From contig NC_133122.1 of the NCBI RefSeq assembly GCF_033568475.1, positions 9,972,701-10,036,700 on the forward strand: a stretch of DNA of 64,000 nucleotides, given 5' to 3'. Below, one piece after another: positions 53,490-64,000 of the stretch (positions are counted from its first letter, which is position 1; the number at the start of each line of letters is the position of its first letter). The notes below the pieces were generated by a model. The model was not told where the DNA came from. It saw nothing but the letters and a program-made list of their open reading frames with translations, and did not search any database. The stretch comes from Henckelia pumila (lineage: Eukaryota; Streptophyta; Magnoliopsida; Lamiales; Gesneriaceae). The position numbers were made by a program, and so were the translations under genes.

Positions 53490-55757
53490 TGTAAGGCCCG
53501 AAAATATTAAATTATTAATTATTGGATGTGAGAATTAAATTCCATATTTTGGGCAAATACTGATTTGAAAAGTTATGGAAATTATAGATTTAATGTCTGA
53601 GCCAAAAATATTTAAATTGAGAATTTACGGATGTTGAGAATTAAATTCCGAGAATTCTTAAATTTAAAGAATAAATATTGATTTGAATATTTATGGAATT
53701 TAAGATTAAATTCCAAGGTTCGAGAATGAATATGATTTAATTCGAAGGTAAAACCCGATCAGAGACTGGTTTGAAATATCAAAGTTTCAAGGGCTGAAGT
53801 ACAAAAGGCCGGGATTATTTGATTTAATCCGAATTTATTTAATTTTAATCCGAGTATATTTAATTTGGGAATATTTAGAGTTTTGATTTAAATTCTAATA
53901 TTATTAAATTATTTAGGATTGAAATTGAATTAAAAAGAAGGTCGATGACTGAATTGTAATTAATGAAGACTTGAGGGACTAAATTGCAATATTGATTGAA
54001 TATATCCGAAATTACATGTCTTAGTCACCTTCAACGTGTATTTCATATATGTCATTCAGAATTTTGAGCAGAGGTAGCCGAGACCTTCAATTTCTTTTGA
54101 TTTTCGATTTTTCAAATCTCCGTAACTTTTGATCCGATCGTTCGATTTCAATTCCGCAAATTGTTCTGGAATCCTTGCAATGAGGACTTCGATTTGATGT
54201 AAGTATTCCTATGAGTTAGCAAGGTTTTGAATAGATGATAAACCAGAAATCCGATTTTATGTGTCTATTTGTGTTCTTGAGAGTTTATTTGGTTCGATGT
54301 CGAAAACGGTTCAATGATTTGATATTGTATGCTATTATGAAGATGTCCAGCTTAGATTTGAACATATACCTATTGAATTCGAGTAGTTTATGAGGTGTTG
54401 AAGCTGGTATGAAGTCGTGTATCATGGTTATGTTGAAATAATGATTTCGATATTATTTCGGTTACCGATTTTCAATCGCTACGCCGCCAGTTTGAGAAGT
54501 TGATTGAGTTTGCATATCGAATGTCGAGCTGAACATGTTTGTAACTAGTGTTTATGTTTATAGCATTTGATTACTTCATTTCAGCATTGATAAGACTTGA
54601 CGACGCAATAGGGACGCATTTGAAACGAAGAAGATGAAGAAGGTTTGCAGTGCTTTGATTGTGAAGATATATTGATGATTTCGAACTGATTCTGAAATGA
54701 TTGAATAGAATGAAGTTGATATGAATGTTTTGATGCTATGTTTCAGATTTGAAGTGTTCAAAACAGAAGAAATATGAAGGTATAATGACGACATCGTAAG
54801 TCAGGGATTTTGAAACTCAAGAACGATTATTCTTGAGTTGTCCCGCCAAAACCACGTACTTTTTATGTTTTGATTTGATTTTGATGTTGTCGATCCATCC
54901 CAGGTAGTGGATCTTTGATTTAAGTCGATATGATTATGATATGAGATGATATTGAATTGATTCTATGCCGAAGTCGGAGGGTGACCTTATTGTTGAATCC
55001 GGAATGATTTCGATAGATGGATATCCATGTCAAGATCGGATACGAATCTTGATGGCAACGATGATATATGAATCAATTCTTAATTGAGATATGCGTTATT
55101 TACTCTATTGTTGAGTCGTTTACGATTAGAGTTGATATGATTTCTTTAACGCATTTATATGTCGAATGTTTTCTCACCGGAGTTTATTCGGTTGTTGCTT
55201 TGTTTTGTATGTGTGCATTGCAACAGATGGGACAGGAGCTATCTTGATAGGACGTTGATAGCTCGGGAGCGAGACTTAGCAAGTGTGGACTCGGGTTTAA
55301 GCTGAAGAATGGTAGTTAGATAACATTGAATTTGACATGAAACTTGTAATGTAGAAGCTCACTTTTGGAGACTTAGTGTAGCTTATCGTTTCATGCTTTT
55401 ACGCTATTCGATTGATGTATTAAACGCATGATTTGATTCTTGAAACTTTATACATGTTGATATGCATGTTTTAGATTTGATAAACTCTGTTTTGGAGTTG
55501 ATTTGTGATGATTCGGATTGAGGCCAAGCTTTGACAGCAAAAGATTGTTTGTGGGAAGTTTTTTGGTCGTCTGGGCGCACCCGCGCCCTGTTTAAGAAAA
55601 GTTTCTGCCACTCCGGGCGCACCCGCGCTAGGGAATGGGCGCACCCACGCCCATATTAAAAAAAAAAATTTGTTGTCTTGATTATTTACTTTTTGGTTTG
55701 TAATTAATCTTGATTTCCCATTAAGAAGAAAGAGTATCACCCGAGGTCCTCACAACA
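53490..55757 (+). repeat. 5' LTR of the decayed Gypsy element (2268 bp)
   Basis: TG...CA. Near the end, at about 55573-55652, GGGCGCACCC followed by CGCGC or ACGCC recurs three times. Its first 230 bp match the 3' LTR fragment with about six differences. Confidence 0.75.
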
Positions 55758-55759
55758 GG

Positions 55760-55772
55760 TGGTATCAGAGCG
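55760..55772 (+). promoter_or_regulatory. Primer-binding site of the decayed Gypsy element
   Basis: TGGTATCAGAGCG, two nt after the LTR. Confidence 0.8.
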
Positions 55773-58700
55773 TAAGTTTCTGAGATTGAAGCTGAGCGAG
55801 GTAGATTGAGTAACATGCATTTATATTATTACATGATTGTGCATTACTTGATTTGATGATTCGATGATTTGAAGAATTGCATGTGAACATGATTTACTCT
55901 TGAAGTGAAACTATTTGATTTACTCATTTGTAAATTTTTGAATTTATTATCGATGTTGTTATAAGATTTTCTCCGGGTGATGTAAGCACCCATAATTGAA
56001 TGAACAGTGTTCTTTGGGTGATGTAAGCACCCCAGACTGAACAGAAGGTTATGGTCAGACTGAACAGAATAGTATTGCTCAGCTGAAAGAAGTATATCTG
56101 ATTGACCAGAACAGAATATCAGCAAATGAATAGATGTTATTGCAGGTAGAAGTTGACTTGAAGAACTTGATTAGTTTTTCAAATACTTGAAAGATACAGA
56201 TGAATGTCGTATCAGATTGATTGAATACCCACTTTGAGACCTAGAAACCAGCTGATAGATTGTGACAAAGAAATGCTGAAAGAAAAGAGGTATATTATTT
56301 TGTTGTTGGTAAGTGCTTAGAACAGAGTTTGATTAAAGATTTTGTGCCACAACAACTAGAAATGAAGAGAAACAGAAGATTATACTAGAAAAGAAGAATA
56401 TACCAATCAAAAGAAGAAGGAATGAAATTGTAGATATATGACAGTGTGTAAGATAAACACAACTTTAGCTACAATTTCTATTCCAGAGCAGATATGAAGT
56501 AAACGATCTAAAAGTAGATCTTTAACTCTAATGAACCGAGACAGATTGTTCTGGGTCTGAATGCAGAGTATGTTAGAAATTATTACCCTGATTGTGGAGG
56601 GAGAAATCCTAGCAAGCAGTACCAAGATATTTTAAGCAAATGTACTAGAATATGTTCGAAGCAAATTAGATTTTGAGAACATTTGAATACAGAACAGGTC
56701 CAGAAATATACAGAGGATCAGAATGAAAATGCATCTAGAAATGAGATTACAGGTAACAGATTTATTTTGTTTTAACCTGTTTATGTTATTGATGCAAGAG
56801 ATATATGATAGCTGAAAGCTTATTATATTTTCACCTCTGTATCAGAAAAGAGAATTTGTGAATTGAACTGAGGAATGGAACTACTGCTTCGATGAAATGA
56901 AACTGAACATGTTGTTGTTCATACTTGAGATATTTGGTTTTGTGGCATGATAGATGATGATGCTATAACCAAGTGCTGATTCGTGATGTTTTTTTTTAGA
57001 TTATTGAAGCACTTGATTTTGTGATTGGAATATCGGCATATTTTATGCTTTCCGAAGTACATGTTTACCTGAATATCTGAGTTGATTGGAAGCATGTATT
57101 ACGTGAAAATGAAGTACAACTAGTTCTTGATCAGAACTCGAATTATTGAGAATGTAAGAATAGTCTGATCAAAGGAGGACTGAAATAGAATTGATGAATA
57201 GCAGAAGATTGATGATAAGAAACGATTCAATTAGATCAACAAGAACATAATGTGCATATGAATATGATAATATAGTATGAATCTAGAATTAAGATTCTTT
57301 GATTTCGGATCAGTGTATATTGTGTTGATTACAAATATAGTCCGAAATAAGTATATTTTATGCCCTGAATATGTTCAAGATCAAAACCAACATTGATAGA
57401 TATACCAATGAGTGGAAATTGCAGATATGTTCCAGTAAGAGTTCAACTTTAGTTTAAGTTGTGAACTGAACTTCAATAGCGCATTAATGAATTTATGAAT
57501 TGAATACTGCTTTTGAGGTTTATAGAATAGATGATGATATGAAAATCAGTTACAGTTGAGTATTTTCTTTGATTATGCTGAATCGATTACATCAATTGGA
57601 TATATGATTCTTGAAATGTTGATTTGAGTGGCTCTCCTTGTTTTGTTCATAGAGCCTGAGTTAATTTACTCATTTTGAGTTATGAGATGCAAGTGAGTTG
57701 TTTTCACTTCGCAGAGTTTGTTATCCAGCAGATTTGATTTTGGATGACCTTGATTGAGAGATTTTCTCAATCTTGATTTATTTCTTTTAATTTTAAGAAT
57801 TATTGATCCTTTGATGCAAAATTTCAGCGTATTTAAAGATTTATGGCTCGTAACGGATAGAAAGATTTGAATACTATTCAGATGTTGGATTGATTTTATA
57901 ATTTGTCAGTACTTTGGAAATAGAAGTGAGAAATGAAATAGGCATTGATCGATTAATTTTAGATTTCTGTGTATTTTGGTTTGAGTATATTCAGACGAAT
58001 ATATCACCAAACAGAATGATTTTTGATTGGAAGTAAGCCAGAACTGTTCAGAAGATGAAAGAAACACAGAAAGTAAACTAAAGCCAGAACTGTTCAGAAG
58101 ATGAAAGAAACACAGAAAGTAAACTAAAGCGATGAGACAGAATGCCAGATTGAGATATGAATTGAAGCCTCAGATCAGAATGGATGAATTCGTTTGTGAC
58201 TATTTATCTGATTGTGCCTGATATTTTCGAAAGAGATATTAGAATTTGAAGAATGGCACAACAATTGCACAACAATGAATTCAATATTCGTTCAATAATT
58301 GTTTTATCAGAAGATAAAGCAAACAGATGTAACACAATTAGTACGTTTTCGAAGTTAAACGTATAGAGAGTTTCTGATGAAATTGACAATCGTTGACCAG
58401 ATGAGTTCAGTGATAGTTTAGAAACTCCAGAAATTGAAACGATATTATAATTTGAAAGAATATTTTGCGAAACTACCATGATGAAGCAGTATAGAGGAGG
58501 TAAACATGTGGTAGGTATGATCAGATTGATTGAAGTTACTGAAGAAGATGATCTGTCTGTACGAATAAATCACTGAGCCGTGATCAGAATTGTGCGAGAT
58601 GTTACAGTAAGCCAAGAATTATTGTTCCAAATTGAAACATTAGGTTTATTAGTGAATTGTAATACAGACGATTAGAAGGCTCTGAGTACTTTTTAGATGT

Positions 58701-60070
58701 GAAAGTGCAAGATGTTATTCTTGAATTGAAGAATAGTCAGAACAGATGAATCGAATTTCGAGAACTAACTATATCTGACATGATACCGATTATCAACAAC
58801 TCTGAATATTTTAAAATCTGTGAATACAACCTATTATTTTCTGATTAATAGATAGTCTGAACAGACTAATCAGATTTTTAGAATACGCTGTCTAAGATGT
58901 GATACAGATATGACTAGATAGCTGTGAAGAAGATATGGATATGCTGAAATTGCAAGAATGATTAAAATCTATTGTCTTGATTCATGATTAAAACTTTAGA
59001 TTTATTCGATAGATGTGGCATCGATTGACTGATGTTCTAGGTATTGGTTATATGTGATTGCATTATACCATTATTCGATTGATGGATTATTTGACTTGAT
59101 TATACAGAATTTTTCAGAATATTCTCAGAACTTTAATACATGATTCGGTATTAATTGAGTTGATGTATTTCCACTTGATGATTATAATTCCTATAGCAGT
59201 TATCGAATGAATATTGAAGTGGTGCTGCGATGATGTGATGAGAAGAAATCAGATTTCTTTGTGTTGAAATGATACTACTGAAGTATACGACATTAGATCA
59301 GACATGATTTGCTGACATCAGATCATATTTGATTTGAGGAACACAAAGATGATAAATATGAATCTGTATAAAGCGAGAACAATGAAGAAGAATCAGAGTA
59401 AGTAATTGAATGGTAGATATAACTTTTGAAGCTGAAACTAATTCGTTAAGCGAAAGAGTTATTCTTGAAACATCATTCAATTCAGAATTTAGAAAGAGCA
59501 GAGTTGTTTTACAAATTCAGAATATGAATGGGAATACTGATCTTGAAGCGATGAGCAGAGTGACAATGTATATTTGATATATGTTCTATGCAGAGCATAG
59601 AATTATATAGAGAAAGAAACAAGTCGTCACTGAAGCTGAATTGCACTAACTGAGAGGTTAGACACAATTGATGATTTTCTTGAAAGATTTATTCTTTTCA
59701 TCTTGATATGATGGATCTGATTTGTTCCACATATCTAAGTGAATGAAGTATTAGTAGATTCTTCCTATGTGCTTTAATTAGATGACATATATACTAAAGA
59801 AATTTTGAGTTAAGTCGAATATTCGACAGATCATTGATTGAGGAAAGAAACAACTCAGAGAGAATTCTTTTCAGTTAATTAAAGTACAAATGAATAGAGA
59901 CAGAATACAAGATAATAGACGCAGATTAGAAGATATAATCTGATAAGAGATGAAGAGATGAAAGACGATGTTCAGAGATATATGATTGAAGTGAAAATCA
60001 CTTCAAATGATTATTCCGTCTATCATATTTGATATTTCGATTGGATACGATTTCGAGGACGAAATCATTC
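55773..60070 (+). pseudogene. Remnant gag-pol region of the Gypsy element, no usable frame
   Basis: About 4.3 kb, AG-rich on the plus strand, with no frame over about 90 codons and dense stops. One trace near 57318-57365 reads like the RT stretch VDYR-LN (here GTTGATTACAAATATAGTCC) with stops. The expected pol of such elements is longer, so deletions are likely. I cannot place the individual domains. Confidence 0.5.
58035..58126 (+). repeat. Perfect 46-bp tandem duplication
   Basis: AAGCCAGAACTGTTCAGAAG and what follows, to AAACTA, occurs at 58035-58080 and again at 58081-58126 without a mismatch. Confidence 0.9.
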
Positions 60071-60085
60071 TTTAGAGGGAGGAAT

Positions 60086-60317
60086 TGTAAGGCCCGAAAA
60101 TATTAAATTATTAATTATGGGATGTGAGAATTAAATTCCATATTTTGGGCAAATACTGATTTGAGAAGTTATGGAAATTATAGATTTAATGTCCGAGCCG
60201 AAAATATTTAAATTGAGAATTTACATATGTTGAGAATTAAATTCCGAGAATTCTTAAATTTAAAGAATAAATATTGATTTGAATATTTATGGAATTTAAG
60301 ATTAAATTCCAAGGTTC
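60086..60317 (+). repeat. Truncated 3' LTR of the decayed Gypsy element
   Basis: First 232 bp of the LTR, ending AAGGTTCG. The rest presumably lies beyond the LINE, outside the window. Confidence 0.75.
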
Positions 60318-60461
60318 GAAGTTTAAGATATCAGTGAAACAAGAACAAAACATTAAGGGTGATATGAAGCTAGCAAGTAAATCAAAAGCCACCAAGCAAC
60401 GACAGGTGGCCCACCCAAAAACAAACAACTACACTGGGCATACCCAGGACTAGAGATAAGG

Positions 60462-63400
60462 TCAAATCAAGTAACAAGTATCTCCCAAGGCTCGGTGAAT
60501 ATGGATAACAATCTTCCTGAAGATAGCGTCAACTTGGGGCCGCTCCGCATCAAAGATCATTCGATTACGAGCACCCCATATATGGTAGAACACTGCAGCA
60601 ACTCCAGTCTGGCACCTCCGCTTCTGAAAAGTAGTGCCCCTGTAGGACCTGCGCATAAATCTTAACAAACCCATTAAAGAACAAACATGATATTGAATAC
60701 CCAACCAATCCCAGAGACGAGCCCAAAGCTGCCGAGAGACAGTGCACTCGAAGAAAACATGTTGGGCATTTTCGTTCACGACCCCACAAAACCCACAAGA
60801 TTGGTCCTGGATGTATGGTTGACGGTCCTTAGTAAGGCATTTTCCATGGGCAACAAGCCAGAAAATAATTCTATGCTTAGGAAGGATGTATGGTTTCCAA
60901 ACAATTGGCTTCCAAGGCCATCTCCCCGCCCCATCAAAGAAGCTCTTATAGAGAAGTGTGAGTCCATCCCTCTTTTGAAACCAAGTATCCAATTGCAAAG
61001 CTGCATTAGCCCAACCGTTGAATCTAACGGCAAGTTCATCCCTAAGCTCGACCAATTTCTTGATGAGGATATTGTCATCTTTCCGAGCTCTCCAGTCCTC
61101 TAAGTTATCCCAGTAGTTGTGGTTGATCCATTTCACCCATAGTGTGTCCTTCTTTTTGTGAATGTCCCAGAGTGTTTTAGCTAATAGGGTCTTATTCCAA
61201 ATTCTCAAGTCATGAAGACCCAAACCCCCATCCTCCACAGGAGAGCAAACTTTCCTCCAAGCGATCGGAGGATGTTTTCTAGTCCACATAAAGTTCCTGC
61301 ATATCTTGTCAATTTTGTCAATGACCCCACAAGAGATAGGGAGAACAGAGAGCCAATAACACTCAACCCCTTGAACCATAGATCGAAGTAACTCAAGTTT
61401 TCCTGCATAGGATAGAGTATGTCTGGGCCAAGAGGCTATTTTCTTTGCAATCCCATCAACCAGGCCACTATAATCTCCTTCCCTGAGTCTTCCAGCGGCA
61501 AGTGGAATACCAAGGTACCTAAAAGGAAACGATCCAATCTGGTACCCACTTAACCGAATGATTTCACTGCGATCTGGTTCTTTGACAGCTGCCATGAATA
61601 GATTAGATTTCATCGCATTAGCACGGAGGCCAGCAATCTTCCCAAACTTACTAACACAATCCAGTATGATTTTTACACTTGGGACATCACCCTTTGACAA
61701 AATCAGCAAATCATCAGCATACACCAAGTGGGTAATGTTAAAGTGATCACACCTAGGGTGAAACTAGAAATCTGCCAGCGTAGAGGCATGGAGAAGGGAT
61801 CTAGAGAGCATTTCCATGCACAACACAAAGAGGAATGGAGACAAAGGATCCCCTTGGCGAAGACCTCTGGCCCCTTTGAAGAATCCAAACAATTGTCTAC
61901 CTAATGAAATGGAGTAGGAGGTAGAGCTCACACACTCCATGATCCAATCAATAAACCGAGGGGGAAAATTGAGGAAACGCAGAGTATCCTGTAGAAATTC
62001 CCAGTGAACCGTATCATAGGCTTTCTGGAGATCTATCTTTAAGATGCAACGGGGAGAGCCTCTCTTTCTCGCATAATGCTTCAACATTTCCTGGGCCATG
62101 TGAATGTTTTCCACAATAGACCTACCTGGAACAAATGCTGCTTGGTCTTGACTAATCAAAGGCTCAATCACATCCACTAATCTATTAGTCAGGATCTTGG
62201 CAATGATTTTATAGAACACTGTACAGCACAATATTGGCCTCACATCATTGACTGTAGTGGCATGGTCTGACTTTGGCACCAATGCTATGGAAGCGTGGTT
62301 CCACTGTTTGAGTAACTTACCACTTCTAAAGAATTCCAAGACAGCCGCAATAACATCACCGTCAACAGTGGCCCAAGCCTTCTTAAAGAAGGCAACCCCG
62401 AAACCATCTGGGCCAGGAGCTTTGTCATCCTCAATGTTGAACAGAGCACTCTTGACTTCCTCCACATTCACATCTCTAATTAATCCCTCCCAACTGGCCT
62501 CCTCCACCTTCGGACCAGGCGCAACAAGGGAGGTATCCAAGGTATCTCTCTCCAAACTCGAGCCCAACAAAGCCCGATAGAAATTCACAAATTCATCCGC
62601 TATTTCATTTTGATCTATGGATGTGGAACCATCTCTGAGAGTGAAGGCCACAATCTTATTTCTCTTGATGTTCCTTTTAATCATGCCATGGAAGAATTTG
62701 GAGCATCTGTCACTATGTTTGAGATACTCACATTTGGCCTTTTGGGAAAGAAACAAGCGCTCCACTTCAAGAAGGAATTCTACTTTTCTCCTAAGAGCCA
62801 CAATTGAGTTGTCTATAACTCCAGAGTTAAGGGCATTAGATTGGGCCTCTGCAAGCTCCTCACTCGCATGCTTTGCTCGACTAGAGATATGACTGAAATG
62901 ACGCTCATTAAGCTGTTTCAGCACTCTTTTCATCCCATGTAGCTTTTTCTTGAGGAGGAATTGTGCTGTGCCACCCCCACTGAACCACCAGTTGCTCCTG
63001 ACTAACTGTAGAAAGTCCGGGTGGGTAGCCCACATATTGAAGAATTTAAAAGGTGTGGCCCGACGGGAGCTATCCCTGAAGATGGAAACCACACAACAAG
63101 TATGGTCAGAAAAACAACCCGGTGTCACAAAGTCAGCAAATACATCCAAATTCGATTCACTCCAATGATGATTGACCATAACTCGATCAAGCTTAGAAGA
63201 AACAGCCAGGCTAAACCAAGTGTAGTAGCAACCTACATGATTCACGTCTGAAAGCTCCAACCGATTGATACAATTTCTCAGATCTGCCATATCTCTTGGG
63301 ACAATAGGAATGCCACCCATCTTCTCATGAGGGTATCTAACACAATTAAAGTTCCCTAACAGGATCCAGGGGAGGGAAATATTCTCCCCATGGTTGATCA

Positions 63401-63770
63401 GGAAATCCCAAAGAGGCCTCCTAGCCACCACCGAATTCTTGCCATAGATGAAAGAAGCTAAAAAGACTCTTTGAGAATGAAGGCACACGACTGAGACATG
63501 AATAACTTGGTCAGACATACCAAGAACATCTAGCCTCACATCCTTACTATCCCACATGACAAGGATACGACTGTTCGTGCACATATGAAAGTTGTGCATG
63601 AAAGACATACCAGAGAATTTAGTATCCATCATTCTATCCACAAGATTAACATTAACCTTTACTTCAAGTAACCCAAGGACGCTCAAGTTGTATTTTTTCA
63701 ACACTCCTTGAATGTGCCTTTGTTTGAGGGGCTTATTGAAACCCCTCATGTTCCAACTTGCAATCTTCAT
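60462..63770 (-). pseudogene. LINE ORF2: endonuclease, reverse transcriptase, zf-RVT, one internal stop
   Basis: Starts MKIASWNMRGFN at 63770. APE-type endonuclease (about residues 1-225) with LLEVKV, LLGNFNC (most relatives have GDFN; here the Asp is Asn) and SDHTCC. Reverse transcriptase (about 450-720) has LVPKSDHATTVNDVRPI, KIDLQKAYDTVHWEFL, GLRQGDPLSPFLFVL and catalytic YADDLL. TAG at 61764-61766 lies 13 codons before YADD; the frame continues unchanged to 60462. The C-terminus has a zf-RVT domain (HRIIFWLVAHGKCLT, CGFCGVVNENAQHVFFEC). Total about 1100 codons, near normal for plant L1 ORF2; no RNase H. Its ATG overlaps the ORF1 stop as ATGA, so coupled translation is likely in intact relatives. 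Damage is one stop and the D-to-N change. Confidence 0.9.
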
Positions 63771-64000
63771 GGGTGGCGTTCGACGATTTTACATCGCCGA
63801 GCCTTAATTTGGGCTTGGGTTAACAGAATAGATTTCGCTGACATGTTAGGAAGCCATGTTCTAGGATTCACCTCAACATATTCAGTCAGGCTCGAGCTCG
63901 AGCCCGCAGAGTTGCTCGGTTTAGCAAGGCGTTTGAGGTACTTGAAAGTCTTCTTGGTTTTCTTACTAACCACAGGCTCAAATCCCTCGTCATCAGCTTC
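63767..64000 (-). CDS. LINE ORF1, C-terminal end (runs off the window)
   Basis: Open from base 64000 to TGA at 63767-63769. The end has KKTKKTFKYLKRLAKP, a serine-rich stretch and VNPRTWLPNMSAKSI. Basic, consistent with the tail of a plant LINE ORF1 nucleic-acid-binding protein, but no zinc knuckle is in view. The stop overlaps the ORF2 start (ATGA). Confidence 0.65.
   Translation of the reverse strand, partial: EADDEGFEPVVSKKTKKTFKYLKRLAKPSNSAGSSSSLTEYVEVNPRTWLPNMSAKSILLTQAQIKARRCKIVERHP

Larger units (their letters stand above)
53490..60317 (+). mobile_element. Decayed Ty3/Gypsy element, 3' LTR cut by a LINE
   Basis: LTR start TGTAAGGCCCGAAAATATTA occurs at 53490 and again at 60086, in the same orientation. 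The 5' LTR ends CTCACAACA at 55757, before PBS TGGTATCAGAGCG. The internal region ends with ATTTCGAGGACGAAATCATT and the purine tract GAGGGAGGAAT, the usual chromovirus end. The 3' LTR breaks off at about 60317, where LINE sequence begins. Internal coding is destroyed. Confidence 0.8.
60318..64000 (-). mobile_element. L1-type LINE, 5' part beyond the window
   Basis: ORF1 end and ORF2 on the minus strand, with about 144 nt of 3' UTR to the junction with the Gypsy LTR at 60317/60318. No poly-A tail is visible at the junction, so the 3' end may have been trimmed. Confidence 0.85.

Noticed and set aside
60687-61103. Plus-strand 138-codon frame
   Set aside because: Shadow of the LINE ORF2 on the opposite strand.

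Overview
The window is nuclear DNA of a flowering plant, most likely a eudicot. It is AT-rich and about two thirds transposable element. Copia, Ty3/Gypsy, hAT, Helitron, LINE, SINE and MITE types typical of eudicots are all present, and the host genes have GT-AG introns. I cannot fix the species.

Host backbone (about 4.9-39.6 kb). Under the transposons lies a head-to-tail array of four paralogous genes, all on the minus strand. Each has four short coding exons of about 78, 129, 162 and 66 nt, joined by phase-0 introns. Units 1 (7289-14088) and 2 (16473-18144) each give an open 144-residue product. Unit 3 (20750-32072) and unit 4 (37608-39300) are pseudogenes. The protein looks like a small cystatin/monellin-fold protein without the cystatin inhibitory loop; this call is tentative.

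Insertions in the array. An intact Gypsy chromovirus with apparently identical LTRs sits in intron 3 of unit 1 (7940-13126, TSD GGCTC). A Copia element sits in intron 3 of unit 3 (20848-30303, TSD CAAGC), beside a small Helitron (31202-31416). A hAT transposon lies upstream of unit 3 (32286-35710). Several MITEs occupy introns and spacers. Because the units are paralogous, most insertions can be checked against an empty site in a sister unit.

Flanks. The left 4.1 kb holds remains of two Copia-type elements and a SINE candidate. From 39.9 to 49.7 kb lies a second, younger copy of the same Copia family, inverted relative to the first (TSD TAAAT). It is inserted in the LTR of a related element, which also carries a 1.8-kb solo LTR. 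Then come a caulimovirid-like fragment (52.1-53.5 kb), a decayed Gypsy element (53.5-60.3 kb) and an L1-type LINE that runs off the right edge.

Most unusual signal. The untranslated leader of the Copia family, between primer-binding site and gag, carries an array of back-to-back GC-rich hairpins: about 7 in one copy and about 19 in the other. Stem sequences differ from unit to unit but both arms change together. Array length explains nearly the whole size difference between the two internal regions. Hairpin blocks also occur in the LTR of the left element (2694-2842) and right after the primer-binding site of a third element (52011-52033).
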